NCBI GenBank assembly: GCA_000149265.1
Contig: CH003284.1
Span: forward strand, 413,039-477,038
DNA length: 64,000 bases
Source: Ciona savignyi
Taxonomy: Eukaryota; Chordata; Ascidiacea; Phlebobranchia; Cionidae
Direction of reading: 5' to 3'
Shown here: positions 50,091 to 59,539 of the stretch, piece by piece
Position numbering within the stretch: position 1 is the first letter of the stretch
Layout of the letters: every line of letters starts with the position of its first letter
Program-made: the position numbers and the translations under genes
The notes under the pieces: generated by a model
The model's input: the letters and a program-made list of their open reading frames with translations, nothing else
Database searches by the model: none
What the model was told of the DNA's origin: nothing

Positions 50091-53000
50091 ATGGAAGGAT
50101 CGCTATCGTGCTGCAAGTACCTCATGTTTTTCTTCAATTTGCTCATATTCGTAAGTATCCCACGTCGTGTACTTCCAGTGCAGGAAATAAATAATTAAGG
50201 GAACACGGCAAATTTCTTTGTATACATGTAGGCGCGACTTTACGAGTACTTGTAACTGGTAAAAGCATCCTGTTTCATGGCCCGTTGCTCTAAGCACTTG
50301 CAATAAAAAGAAAACTGCGGCCCCGCCGGGAGTGGTTCAGATTTAATTAAACGTCACGCACAATGACGCCCAAGTATTTGTGTGCGAATTACTAGTTCTA
50401 AAATGGTTCTGATTTTAAGTAACCCTTTTTTGCTCAAACAATAATAATCATTTTTAAACTTTCATATATTTAGACTTGTGTATTCTTGTAGATATACGAG
50501 GCTACTATTGTGAAATTGTCGAGCCATAAGTAATGTACACAGGTACAAAAACCAAAGCAGAATGGTTAATCGTTGGCGCAACATAATATATAATATGTTG
50601 GGCCAACGATTAACAATTCTGCTGATATATATATAGTATATTTTTGGCAGTAAAGGTTGTATATTAACACTAAGGTCTACATTAATTATTCATTATATAT
50701 TCTAGGTAAAATTGGGACAATACCTCCACCAATTACTTTATAATGCCAGTAATATCCCATTTTATTACACGTGGACGCAAGGGGAATGAGAAAAAGAACA
50801 TTGCACATTAAACGAATTGTCATGCTTTTAATGTTGGGTCAACGATTAGCATTGGGGTTGAGATGACCCATAAGATTCGAGTTAGAAGCAGTGACCGCAC
50901 AAATAGTGTGTTTTTCAATCCGGCCACCTTTCCCACATTATTCACTCAGCACGTTCTGAAGGACCGGCTGTACTATCTCAATTACAATCGATTCCTTCGG
51001 TAAATTTGGCGCCTTTTATAGTTGAGTGGAGCGGCGTTGTTGGGAGTGGGGATTTGGGTCGCAGTCGGCGCAGACTCGTTCAAGCAAGTCGTGAGCAATG
51101 ATCCAGCGATCTTCAATGCAGTGTACATCATCATTGCAGTGGGCGCGCTTCTCTTTGTCGTCGGCTTCCTTGGATGTTGCGGAGCTATCAAGGAGAACAA
51201 ATTCCTTCTCGGAGCGGTGAGACCTCTTAGATTGCGACTTTGGCTGTTATTTTTTTCGTTTTGCGAACCTCGGAAATGAATGCATGTGGCAATAGGGTTA
51301 GTTTATAAGTATTTCCGTCGTTTTTTTTTTCCCGTGCCAAGTTCCGAAGCCATGATGGGCTCGTTACCAGGATCGTTTTTTTGTTTAAGAGTCGGTATAT
51401 GTATCGGTCGCGTTAAACATTCGGCCACACGGCCGTTGTTTTGTTCCATCAGGTAGGAATATGCGCAAAAATGCACCAGCTACTGTGGCATGGGTATGTG
51501 GCATGCTAAAATGTCTGGTGATGAATTCGTTTTGCTCAACTCAGCTGTAATTATAATTATGAGTCAAACACCTTTTCCCGCTTTTATATTCGGTCCCACA
51601 ACAAAGATGTTGGATTGTATGCTTTTAAATTTCATTTATACAGTTCTACCGACCTGCGACGTTAACAAAGACTTTAATAGCATCAACTAACCACTTGAAA
51701 CTACTTACAGCACAGTGCCGCACGCATAATCATATACGGGCAGCTGCAGTACTATTTCCGCAATATGGTCTAGGATAAGAAAGATATTCACTCTTATCCC
51801 TGTAAATGGGAAAACCAAGGTGGTTAACACACGAGCAATCGTCAGATTACCTCCTGCCCACCGTCGGGTTACCGAAGCTATTGCAGTATGTTATGTATTA
51901 TTCACACGTTCCTTTAATTAAGTAGAACCTATTATTCCGCTGGTTCAGCCAATGTCCGTTAAGTGCCTTTTCCAAGGACACAACCGACAACTAGCGACCA
52001 GTTTCGAACCTGCAACCTTTCAGTTGAAATGTGTCACACTTAACCACCAGACTAACCGGTCGGACTGTCTCAACTTTTATTTTCTTTAACGTTTTTTATT
52101 AAAATTAATGTATGTTTTGCAAATTTCAGTTCTTCGTCATGATTCTGTTGATCTTCATCCTGCAAATCATCGGAGGAATCCTTACATTCGTCTACTATCC
52201 GAAGGCCAAGGCTGCGGCTCTTGATTCGATGAAGCTGTACGGTGGCTCGACCCCCGAGGCACAGACCGCCACGACGGCTTGGGATGGGTTCCAAGAAGCG
52301 GTTTGTAGTCCATCTAAAAATATTAAATGCTTTAAATAATATAGTCACATTTTACAATATACGGTGAGAAATGAAATATAGCATTTTCATATTGCCAAAA
52401 CGGGGCGTTAACACACGGAGATTGTCAGATTATCTCGCTCCCGCCGTCGGGGCACTGGGTTATTGCGATATATTGGGTATCTTTACATGTTCCTTCAATT
52501 TAGTACAACCATCAATGCATTTGGTTAAGGCAATGTCCGTTAAGTGCCTTGCCCAAAGATACTACCCATTCGACCGATATAGTTTGAGATGACCGTTGTT
52601 GCACTTTACGTATACTTTGACATAGTTCAGCGTAGTCCTATTATTTGTTTTAAAATTGAAACTATTGATCCTGAAAATTAGAATAAACGCATTTGCTATT
52701 TAGTCCTCTGTGATAACAGCATTCAACAAAGCGATCTCCATAAAACTCTTATGGCATTTCTAGAACTGACTAGTTTCAGAAAGATGTTTTTTGGTATGTT
52801 TATTACTTATTCTAGGTATTTAATCGTTTAAAAATACGCACTGACCAAAAAATTTGCCGATCTATCGTATTTTCTTTCCGTGGTGTTAAACGTGAATGTT
52901 TTGCAAAGTACAAGGAAACTAAAACTCGTTTAACGTCCATTTAAAGTTGTCCAAAACGTTTAAATATCACATATTTCCACAGTTCAAGTGCTGTGGCATC

Positions 53001-54319
53001 AACTCGGGTGCTGATTGGACAGCTGCTGGGATAGTAGTTCCACCAACAGCTTGTAATGCCCTTCCTGTCCCACCCGGCTGCGAAAGTGTGGTGAAGAACT
53101 ACTTTTGGGTCCTTGGTGGAATTGCAGTTGCCGTTTTGTTCATCGAAGTAAGTAGTAAAAATTGGATAGGATATTCAGGTTTATCCCTGTGAATCGGAAA
53201 ACCAAAGAGGTTAACACACGGGCAATCGTTAGATCACTTCGCGCCTACCGTCGGGTTACCGGAGCTGATGCAGTGTGTTGAACCTGCAACCTTTCGGCTG
53301 AAAGGCGCCGCACTAAACCACCAGACCAATGGACTAAGTTCTGAAAGCTTGAATGGTTCCTTATTGCTGAAATAGTCCACTATGAACCACATTCACCGTT
53401 TTTTGCGGCTGTAGTAAAGAACGGTCGGTCACCGGTAACGATTCAATTACAGGTATAATTTGCGATTGGATTGATAGGTTTTTAATTGTCCGGCCCGTTG
53501 GCCTGAAGTGCGTCGCCTTTCAATCGAAAGGTTGCAGGTGCGAAACTGGTCGCTAGCTAATCGGTTGTGTCCTTGGGCAAGGCACTTTACGGACATTGCC
53601 TGAACCCAGCGGATTAATGGGTTCTACCAAATTGAAGGAACGTGTCTATCATACACAATATACTGCAATAGCTCCAGTAACCCGACGATGGGCGCGAGGT
53701 GATCTGACGATTGCCCGTGTGTTAACCCCCTTGGTTTTCCCATTCACGGGGATAAACATGAATATCCTATCCTATCCTAACGAGTTTGTTGTTAATATGG
53801 TCTTTTATATTTCAAGATATTACAGCTTTTTATGGTTACAATAAAAACTGTACATTTTCCGGTAATATTAAAGTGTACATTTTCCGGTAATATTACTGTT
53901 CCAAAAATGTCCAAAAAGGGTAATATATTCCGGGGATAGCAAAAGGCAAAGAGCGTAAATCACGTGAAATAGTCACATGACTGGATTGAGTTACACGAGC
54001 TATTGTAGTGTGTTGAATTCAATTGTCGCAATTTTGGTTCCAGCCATAGACTAACTTGTGCAGACAAATTCATCAGAAACCCTACCTATTTAGAATACAA
54101 AAAAATAAAGTTTCACTTACTTTCTCCGTAATATTGACAAAAAATCAGGGTGGAAATTTTTGTAAGTTCATCTTAAATGTCAATTTGTAATACAAACGTT
54201 ATTGCTACCATATTTGGCCACATCACCACCGTTTTACTTTATATTGTACTTTCTAGTTGCTGGCGATGATTTTTGCTTGCTGTCTCTACCGGGGAGTGAA
54301 CAAGCACCAATATGCTTGA
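50091..54319 (+). CDS. Tetraspanin 4, opposite strand, four-cysteine loop
   Basis: Exons: 50091-50150, 51022-51216, 52130-52300, 52983-53147, 54257-54319; all introns phase 0, 217 residues. It starts MEGSLSCCKYLMFFFNLLIF, with probable palmitoylated cysteines 7-8. Membrane segments 1-4 are standard, with GVGIW, FLGCCGAIKENK, VYYPKAKAAAL after segment 3 and LLAMIFACCLYRG at the end. The large loop has CCG at 145-147, but where the six-cysteine paralogues have S-C-C it has TACN, and one more cysteine is also missing, leaving four (two disulphides). The first two exons recall vertebrate CD63/TSPAN1/TSPAN18-like sequences, but assignment needs a tree. Introns 2-4 hold five SINEs. A possible AATAAA signal lies at 54867-54872. 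Confidence 0.95.
50556..50625. repeat. Near-perfect hairpin, roughly 30-bp arms
   Basis: GCAGAATGGTTAATCGTTGG is followed after an AT-rich loop by its inverse, CCAACGATTAACAATTCTGC. A third related arm, TGTTGGGTCAACGATTAGCA, lies near 50832. Tetraspanin 4 intron 1. Probably a snap-back MITE; a hairpin RNA is possible. Confidence 0.7.
51325..51438 (-). repeat. SINE-A copy (tetraspanin 4 intron 2)
   Basis: Minus copy with GGCCGAATGTTTAACGCGAC; its T-run (A-tail) is at the low-coordinate end. Confidence 0.8.
51771..52064 (-). repeat. SINE-B copy (tetraspanin 4 intron 2)
   Basis: Full-length minus copy ending 66 bp before exon 3. Confidence 0.85.
52384..52580 (-). repeat. SINE-B copy, diverged and headless
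   Basis: Central and tail-side parts are recognisable (GCCTTAACCAAATGC, AAGGCACTTAACGGACAT on minus); tetraspanin 4 intron 3. Confidence 0.65.
53163..53333 (-). repeat. SINE-B copy with internal deletion (tetraspanin 4 intron 4)
   Basis: Starts 15 bp after the exon 4 donor; the head (TTTCAGCCGAAAGGTTGCAG on minus) is joined to the tail part. Confidence 0.8.
53488..53779 (+). repeat. SINE-B copy (tetraspanin 4 intron 4)
   Basis: Full-length and very close to 59049-59344, both starting GTCCGGCCCGTTGG; probably the youngest copies in the window. Confidence 0.88.
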
Positions 54320-55372
54320 GATTCTGTGGAACGCACGCTGTACATATAGCTTTGTAATATTGATGTAGCCTTAGTTAGTTTGTAGACAACCTTTTTTAAC
54401 CATTGACATTAATTTTAAAATCTCTTTAAATAAGCAATAGACACTCAAAACTACCATTTTTATTTGCCGACTCTCGTAGCTGAAGCAACTCCCCACGTTT
54501 AAATAACAAAGCTTCATATTTTGTAATTTTTATTTTATCTGCCGGGTTTTAAATATACATCGTGTACCAGCATCATGTTCAAATCCCTGTGTTTACGTTT
54601 CGATATATGATACACGCAGACACAGTCGCGTGAACAGCATGTGAGATTTTGTGTATTAAGTACAAATATTCACGAAAATCAAGACGCTCTCGTATTCCCA
54701 GACTTCTTATAAACCTTAATTATTATGTTTGTAAAAAATTATCACTGAAAAGGAACCGATTTATTGGCCGTTCAAGATAGCAGGCCTTCTTTGGCTGACC
54801 GTTGGCTGAACGTGGTATTCGTTGGTGTAAGGTTTACACCACTGTTTTAACATTGGTGAATTCATAAATAAAATTCAAGTTGAGCATTATATGCTACGTA
54901 ATGTCAAGTATAAAAAATAAGTATATTTTTTTAAAACCGATAATAAAACGTGTATTTCCAACTTCGAAATAGTGACCGCTGTTAGGTGGATGATTACATT
55001 ATCATTTTGCTTTAACCACCGTTTTAAGAAAGCACACTGATGGACGTCCTAAACCAATTGTCCATTCAGGTATTTGATAGAAGATGTAGGTTATTCTCGT
55101 TTTTATTTCAAGTGAATTGAAAAAAAATGGTGGTGTTTGGTTTAGTTTTATTTTTAGTGCTTTTTTATAGCAATGAAAACAAAATCAACGTTTAAAAAAG
55201 TGTTATCTTCAAAGTACCTCACACACACTGGCGAAGCCATGAACAACTTGGCAAACGCACTTTTATATCGTATGAGCTTAGGTAAACCTAGACTATTCCA
55301 GAAAAGATTCACTTCTGTGTTTATATAAGTTTGAATTTAAACCCTTTTTCTACAGGCTCCATGTTAAACTCT
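54320..55372. other. 3' flank of tetraspanin 4
   Basis: AT-rich, no coding signal. It contains the probable 3' UTR of tetraspanin 4, with AATAAA at 54867-54872. Confidence 0.4.
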
Positions 55373-55376
55373 TTAA

Positions 55377-55962
55377 AGGGGAACTGAAGTAAATTTTAAG
55401 AATATCTTAATAAATGGAAAACAATACGCTGATTTCAAAAATCAAATCAGTTTCTTCCAATATTTTTTTGTTAAAGAGTTATGAGCAAATATGCATTTTA
55501 TTTTATGTTAGGGGATTTCCCGTATTACGTCACTGACGTTGTTGAGATTTCGTGCCTATATGCATTGTATACAATCATGTGCCAGTTTATAGGTGAATTA
55601 GTAACATAAGCGCCTGCAGGGGCGTTGTATTTTTGTTTTTTTATGGAGACTTAGCATAACACTTGTCATATAGCCTAACTGAACCAATGTACCTGCGTGA
55701 CAGCTTACCTTAAGCGCGCTCATTCAGGCCTGCACGATCCTGGACCTAAGCTGAATGCTGAGGTATACAGGTCTCGTATTTAAATGACTTTAGAATAATA
55801 AGTCTTAGCAATTTATATCATAAATCATAGAAGTGAAAACAGAACAAGAAACCTAGAACAGGAGGCAGTAAACTGTAACTGCCAGCAATTTATAGAAATA
55901 AACCAGCCCATCAATCAAAGATCAGACTATGCGGTGGGAACAGCCTATTTCTTTCATGATTG
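55377..55962. repeat. Left inverted repeat of the TTAA transposon
   Basis: It begins AGGGGAACTGAAGTAAATTT and matches the reverse complement of 57140-57722 across almost its whole length. Shared landmarks are CCCGTATTACGTCACTGACG, TGTATACAATCATG, a GCCTGCAGG-containing stretch, TACAGGTCTCGTATTTAAAT and ACTATGCGGTGGGAA. A terminal repeat this long gives the DNA strong potential to form a hairpin with a loop of about 1.2 kb. Confidence 0.85.
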
Positions 55963-56225
55963 TTGCTTTTCAATATATAGCCATAATCTGCAACATAGAC
56001 TAGCAATGTTGTTATCAACCCCTAGGCTACAAACTGAGAGTGTGAGAGATTTGGTATACATATGCATAGAAGTTTTAACAAATTTCTTTTGTTTTCTTCA
56101 TTTCTAGAGTAAATTTAAGTTAATGTTGTAACACTAAAATGGATGACAGTTTTCAACATTCTGGCATGGATGAAAGAAGTTTTATTGTACACAATAAAAC
56201 AACACAAATTTAGTCATGTGCCGGT

Positions 56226-56501
56226 TTGAACCAAGGGAAAACGTCTGAAAGTATCTTTGAAGATGCAAGCCCCATAGAAGAAAATGTTTATTTAGAAACA
56301 TTACCTATTGACATGACTTGGTGCCGTTGCAAAAACTGTATTCTTATGGACATACCGCAAGAATGTTTATGCTGCATGAATGTACATGCATTTGTGCACA
56401 AAATAATGCCAGACTGGACTTGCATTACTAAAAGCCCTTATTTTTCAATTATCTGCTTGGATAAAGAAGTTCTTGAAGTTGCACTTGATGTACTGGGTTG
56501 A
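56226..56501 (+). CDS. P2X7 C-terminus-like cysteine domain ORF inside the transposon
   Basis: The open frame encodes about 91 residues with WCRCKNC, then QECLCC, CITKSPYF and CLDKEVLEVAL. This order matches the zinc-binding cytoplasmic C-terminal domain of P2X7 receptors (W-C-x-C-x2-C, then a CC pair, C-I-T, then a hydrophobic L-x3-V-L stretch), which is also found in many stand-alone invertebrate proteins. There are no P2X membrane segments nearby. The same frame is open upstream from an ATG at 56139 for 24 codons before a TAG at 56211, so the reading frame is broken by one stop, or a tiny intron is removed. It overlaps the THAP ORF tail to tail by 64 nt. Its role in the element is unknown. 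Confidence 0.6.
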   Translation: MNQGKTSESIFEDASPIEENVYLETLPIDMTWCRCKNCILMDIPQECLCCMNVHAFVHKIMPDWTCITKSPYFSIICLDKEVLEVALDVLG

Positions 56502-56818
56502 TCACTATGTTTAAAATCATAATCAGAAACATTTAAAATTGTTGGAACTGTATTTTTCAAGTGGTTTGTTTTCATCATCTTGGCTACTCCATTGGAGTCA
56601 AATACAATTTTACTATGATAATCCTTGTCACAAATATGTGCACTACACACTGCGGTTCTTTTTCCAGGTAGTTTAGAACGCTTGCATTGTTGTATCCATT
56701 GCTTCAACCGTTTTTTGTCGTTGTGAGGAAATCGATGGAAGAGCACAGGTGGATTGGAATTTCGTGTGCTGTAATAGGAATTTGTACATCCTGGAGCAAA
56801 ACAATATGCTCCAATCAC
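56438..56818 (-). CDS. THAP zinc-finger protein of the transposon
   Basis: The ATG at 56818 opens 126 residues starting MIGAYCFAPGC. The THAP pattern is complete: C-x4-C at the start, FHRFP, the conserved W in LKQWI, VCSAH (C-x2-H) and NTVPTIL, the equivalent of the family's AVPTIF box, at about residue 90. THAP domains bind DNA and form the N-terminus of P-element-like and Kolobok transposases, where they recognise the element ends. After the domain comes a Ser/Thr-rich tail, and the protein stops with no catalytic domain. It may be a truncated transposase or a separate DNA-binding protein; splicing to a lost downstream part is possible. Confidence 0.8.
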   Translation of the reverse strand: MIGAYCFAPGCTNSYYSTRNSNPPVLFHRFPHNDKKRLKQWIQQCKRSKLPGKRTAVCSAHICDKDYHSKIVFDSNGVAKMMKTNHLKNTVPTILNVSDYDFKHSDQPSTSSATSRTSLSKQIIEK

Positions 56819-57139
56819 TCTTCCTTCCTTCTCAGTGGCTTAACTTCAGGCATTTTACAATATCTAATAAAAAGAACTAAATTAGAAATGTAGTATATTC
56901 TTATTAACTTATTTGGGTAGTTAAGTAAAGATCTATTATATATATTCTTCACTTACTTATCTGAGTGCTTGCTGTGTACTTATTGTCAGACTACACAATC
57001 AGCTACTCAACTGTGGATTAACTGGTTTTTGCAATAAGTGGTATTCTCAACCAGTAGGCTAATGCTCAGTTTCAATAACAGCAGACATTAAATGCACCAC
57101 ATACACAACAGCAAAACATTATACAAACAACCAAGGTAA

Positions 57140-57722
57140 ACCATGAAAGAAATAGACTTTTCCCACCGCATAGTCTAGCCTTTGCCTAATGGCTGGTTTA
57201 TTTCTATAAATTGCTGGAAGTTACAGTTTAATGCATTCTGTTATAGTTTTCTTGTTCTGTTTTCACTTTTATTATTTATGATATAAATTGCTAAGACTTA
57301 TTATTCTAAAGTCATTTAAATACGAGACCTGTATACCTCAGCATTCAGCTTAGGTCCAGGACCGTGCAGGCCTTAATGACCGCGCTTAAAGTAAGCTGTC
57401 ACCATGTACATTGTTTCATTAAGGCTATATGACAAGTGTTATGCTAAGTCTCCATAATAAAAACGAAAATACAACGCTCCTGCAGGCGCTTCTGTTACTA
57501 ATTCACCTCTAAACTGACACATGATTGTATACAATGCATATAGGCACGAAATCTCAACAACGTCAGTGACGTAATACGGGAAATCCCCTAACATAAAATG
57601 AAATACATATTTGCTCATAACTCTTTAACAAAAAAATATTGGAAGAAACTGATTTGATTTTTGAAATCAGCGTATTTTTTTCCATTTATTAAGATATTCT
57701 TAAAATTTACTTCAGTTCCCCT
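57140..57722. repeat. Right inverted repeat of the TTAA transposon
   Basis: The partner of the left repeat, ending CTTCAGTTCCCCT immediately before TTAA. Small differences from the left arm (for example GCAGGGGCG against GCAGGAGCG, and an extended A/T run) show the arms have drifted since insertion, so the copy is not very recent. A SINE-B copy begins about 15 bp beyond this end. Confidence 0.85.
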
Positions 57723-57741
57723 TTAAATAGTAGTTTGTCTT

Positions 57742-58040
57742 ACAGCTTAGTCTGGTGGTTTAGTACGGCCCCCTTTCAGCCGAAGGGTTACATATTCGAT
57801 ACTGGCCGCCAGCTAGTCGGCTGTGTCCTTGGTCAAGTCACTTAACGTACCTTGCCTGAACCCAGCGGATTAATGGGTTTTACCAAATTTAGGAAACGTG
57901 TAAATCATACATAAAACACTACAATAGCTCTGGTAACCCTATAATGGGCGCGATTTGATCAGACGATTGCCCGTGTGTTAACTCCCTTGATTTTCCATTC
58001 ACGAGAATAAATATGAATATCCTATTTTATCCTATCCTAG
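57742..58040 (+). repeat. SINE-B copy
   Basis: Full-length, starts about 15 bp beyond the right TTAA of the Kolobok-type element. Confidence 0.82.
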
Positions 58041-58387
58041 TTCATCTCTTCGGTTATACAGGGTTCGACCCAAGCTGAGTTTTAGAATACGATTATTATG
58101 GGTTTACTTCGATTCCGAAGGTGACATATTTTAAATTGACTTTATTGTTTTGCGCCACGGTCGTGACAAGCAAGTCCGGTCTGAAATGCGCAGTTTTTCT
58201 TGACCCTTAATTTTGCAAAAAGGCAGGGGGAATTCCCGCAATCGGGAAAATCTAAATAATAGGCCTATTAAGAGTTGTTGGCTTAATCGGCCGCATATTT
58301 ACGGATTAAAGAGGAATATTCACTTCAATGTCTAAGCAATTAAATAGATGTTACATATGGATCCGAAAAACATTTATATTAATTCAG

Positions 58388-58606
58388 TTATTAATCCAAA
58401 CTTAACATCAATATTTTGGATTTAAATTTCTAGCTTTTCAATATACAATGTAACTTTAAATAAAATAAGCCATTTTACCTAGAGAAATCCCCCAAAATAG
58501 AAAGATCATAAAAAGCAGTCATAAACTCACTATTGCATTGCATATTGAAGAGCTAGAAATTTAAATTCATAATATTGATATTAAGTTTGGAATACTAACC
58601 CGGGAA
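58388..58606. mobile_element. Fold-back MITE
   Basis: CCAAACTTAACATCAATATT and TTAAATTTCTAGCTTTTCAA at 58394-58451 recur inverted at 58538-58602, enclosing about 85 bp. About 55-bp arms with few mismatches; no target duplication recognised. Confidence 0.7.
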
Positions 58607-59048
58607 CACTTTAGTTTCTGCTTTCAAAAACAAACGTTGTACACTTTGTATCAAATATATATCAATAGTGATTTGGTAACCTGGGAGCCAGATTATTTCT
58701 GCGTGCAGAAAAATATACCGGACACTCAAAAGAGGTTGTGGTGGTTAATACGTGGTTGTCACTCTTTAATTCGCTGTGTATTCACACTGTTGTTATAACC
58801 GTGTCAACAAAACTGTGTATTGAAATTCGCTGATTTAAACCTAAAAATAAACACATTCCCGCCCTCGCAATACGTATTATGTTTCCATGGCCGTATATTT
58901 TACACTTAGGCCCATGTAGTCTGGCATATTGTTTATCTGAAATTGGAAACCGACTGACTGAGCTAACTAGTCAGAGGGATTTTCCGCCCAAACTAAAGCT
59001 TCATGCCAATTGAAATCCAAACGATTCTTGGTGATGCGCATTTTTCTC

Positions 59049-59344
59049 GTCCGGCCCGTTGGTCTAGCGGTTAAGTGCGTCGCCTTTCAGTCGAAAGGTT
59101 GTAGGTGCGAAACTGGTCGCTAGCTAGTTGGTTGTGTCCTTGGGCAAGGCACTTTACGGATATTTCCTGAACCCAGCGGATTAATGGGTTCTACCAAATT
59201 GAAGGAACGTGTCTATAATACACAACACACTGCAATAGCTCCGGCAACCCGACGATGGGCGCGAGGTGATCTGACGATTGCCCGTGTGTTAACCCCCTTG
59301 GTTTTCCCATTCACGGGGATAAACATGAATATCCTATCCTATCC
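59049..59344 (+). repeat. SINE-B copy, best reference copy
   Basis: tRNA-like head GTTGGTCTAGCGGTTAAGTG, B-box-like GGTGCGAAACTGG, then TGTCCTTGGGCAAGGCACTT, ending ATATCCTATCCTATCC. About 295 bp. Confidence 0.88.
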
Positions 59345-59539
59345 CCTCCTGTCTAGTGTAAGTGTGTAGGTGCAATTTACCAAGGTGTTATTTACCAAAT
59401 AAATGATTGTAATATACAACAGATTCACAATGCTAAGAGTAATGGCACAACAAAGGTTACATAAGCTTACAAGCGTCTACTTAACACAGTTTGCGTGCGA
59501 TTTATCACAACAGAACAAAAACAACAAATGAAGAGCGTT

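Larger units (their letters stand above)
55377..57722. mobile_element. Kolobok-type DNA transposon with long inverted repeats and TTAA target duplication
   Basis: TTAA at 55373-55376 and 57723-57726 flanks an element beginning AGGGGAACTGAAG and ending with its exact reverse complement. The two ends stay inverted-repeat related for nearly 600 bp (about 55377-55962 and 57140-57722), with scattered mismatches. TTAA duplication, purine-GG termini and a THAP zinc finger are features known for the Kolobok superfamily; piggyBac also uses TTAA but lacks THAP. Inside lie a P2X7-C-terminus-like ORF on plus and a THAP ORF on minus. I find no catalytic transposase domain, so the copy is probably non-autonomous or internally deleted. 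Confidence 0.88.
57727..59539. other. Intergenic region between the TTAA transposon and Rx
   Basis: Two full SINE-B copies and a fold-back MITE are listed separately. About 59345-59539 is probably the Rx 3' UTR; no clear poly(A) signal was picked out. Confidence 0.4.

Noticed and set aside
59184..59369. Open frames at 31969-32214, 53596-53844 and 59184-59369 encoding similar proteins
   Set aside because: They are the same SINE-B sequence translated (shared K-E-R, ARGDL and N-I-L-S-Y endings); the similarity is that of the repeat, not of genes.
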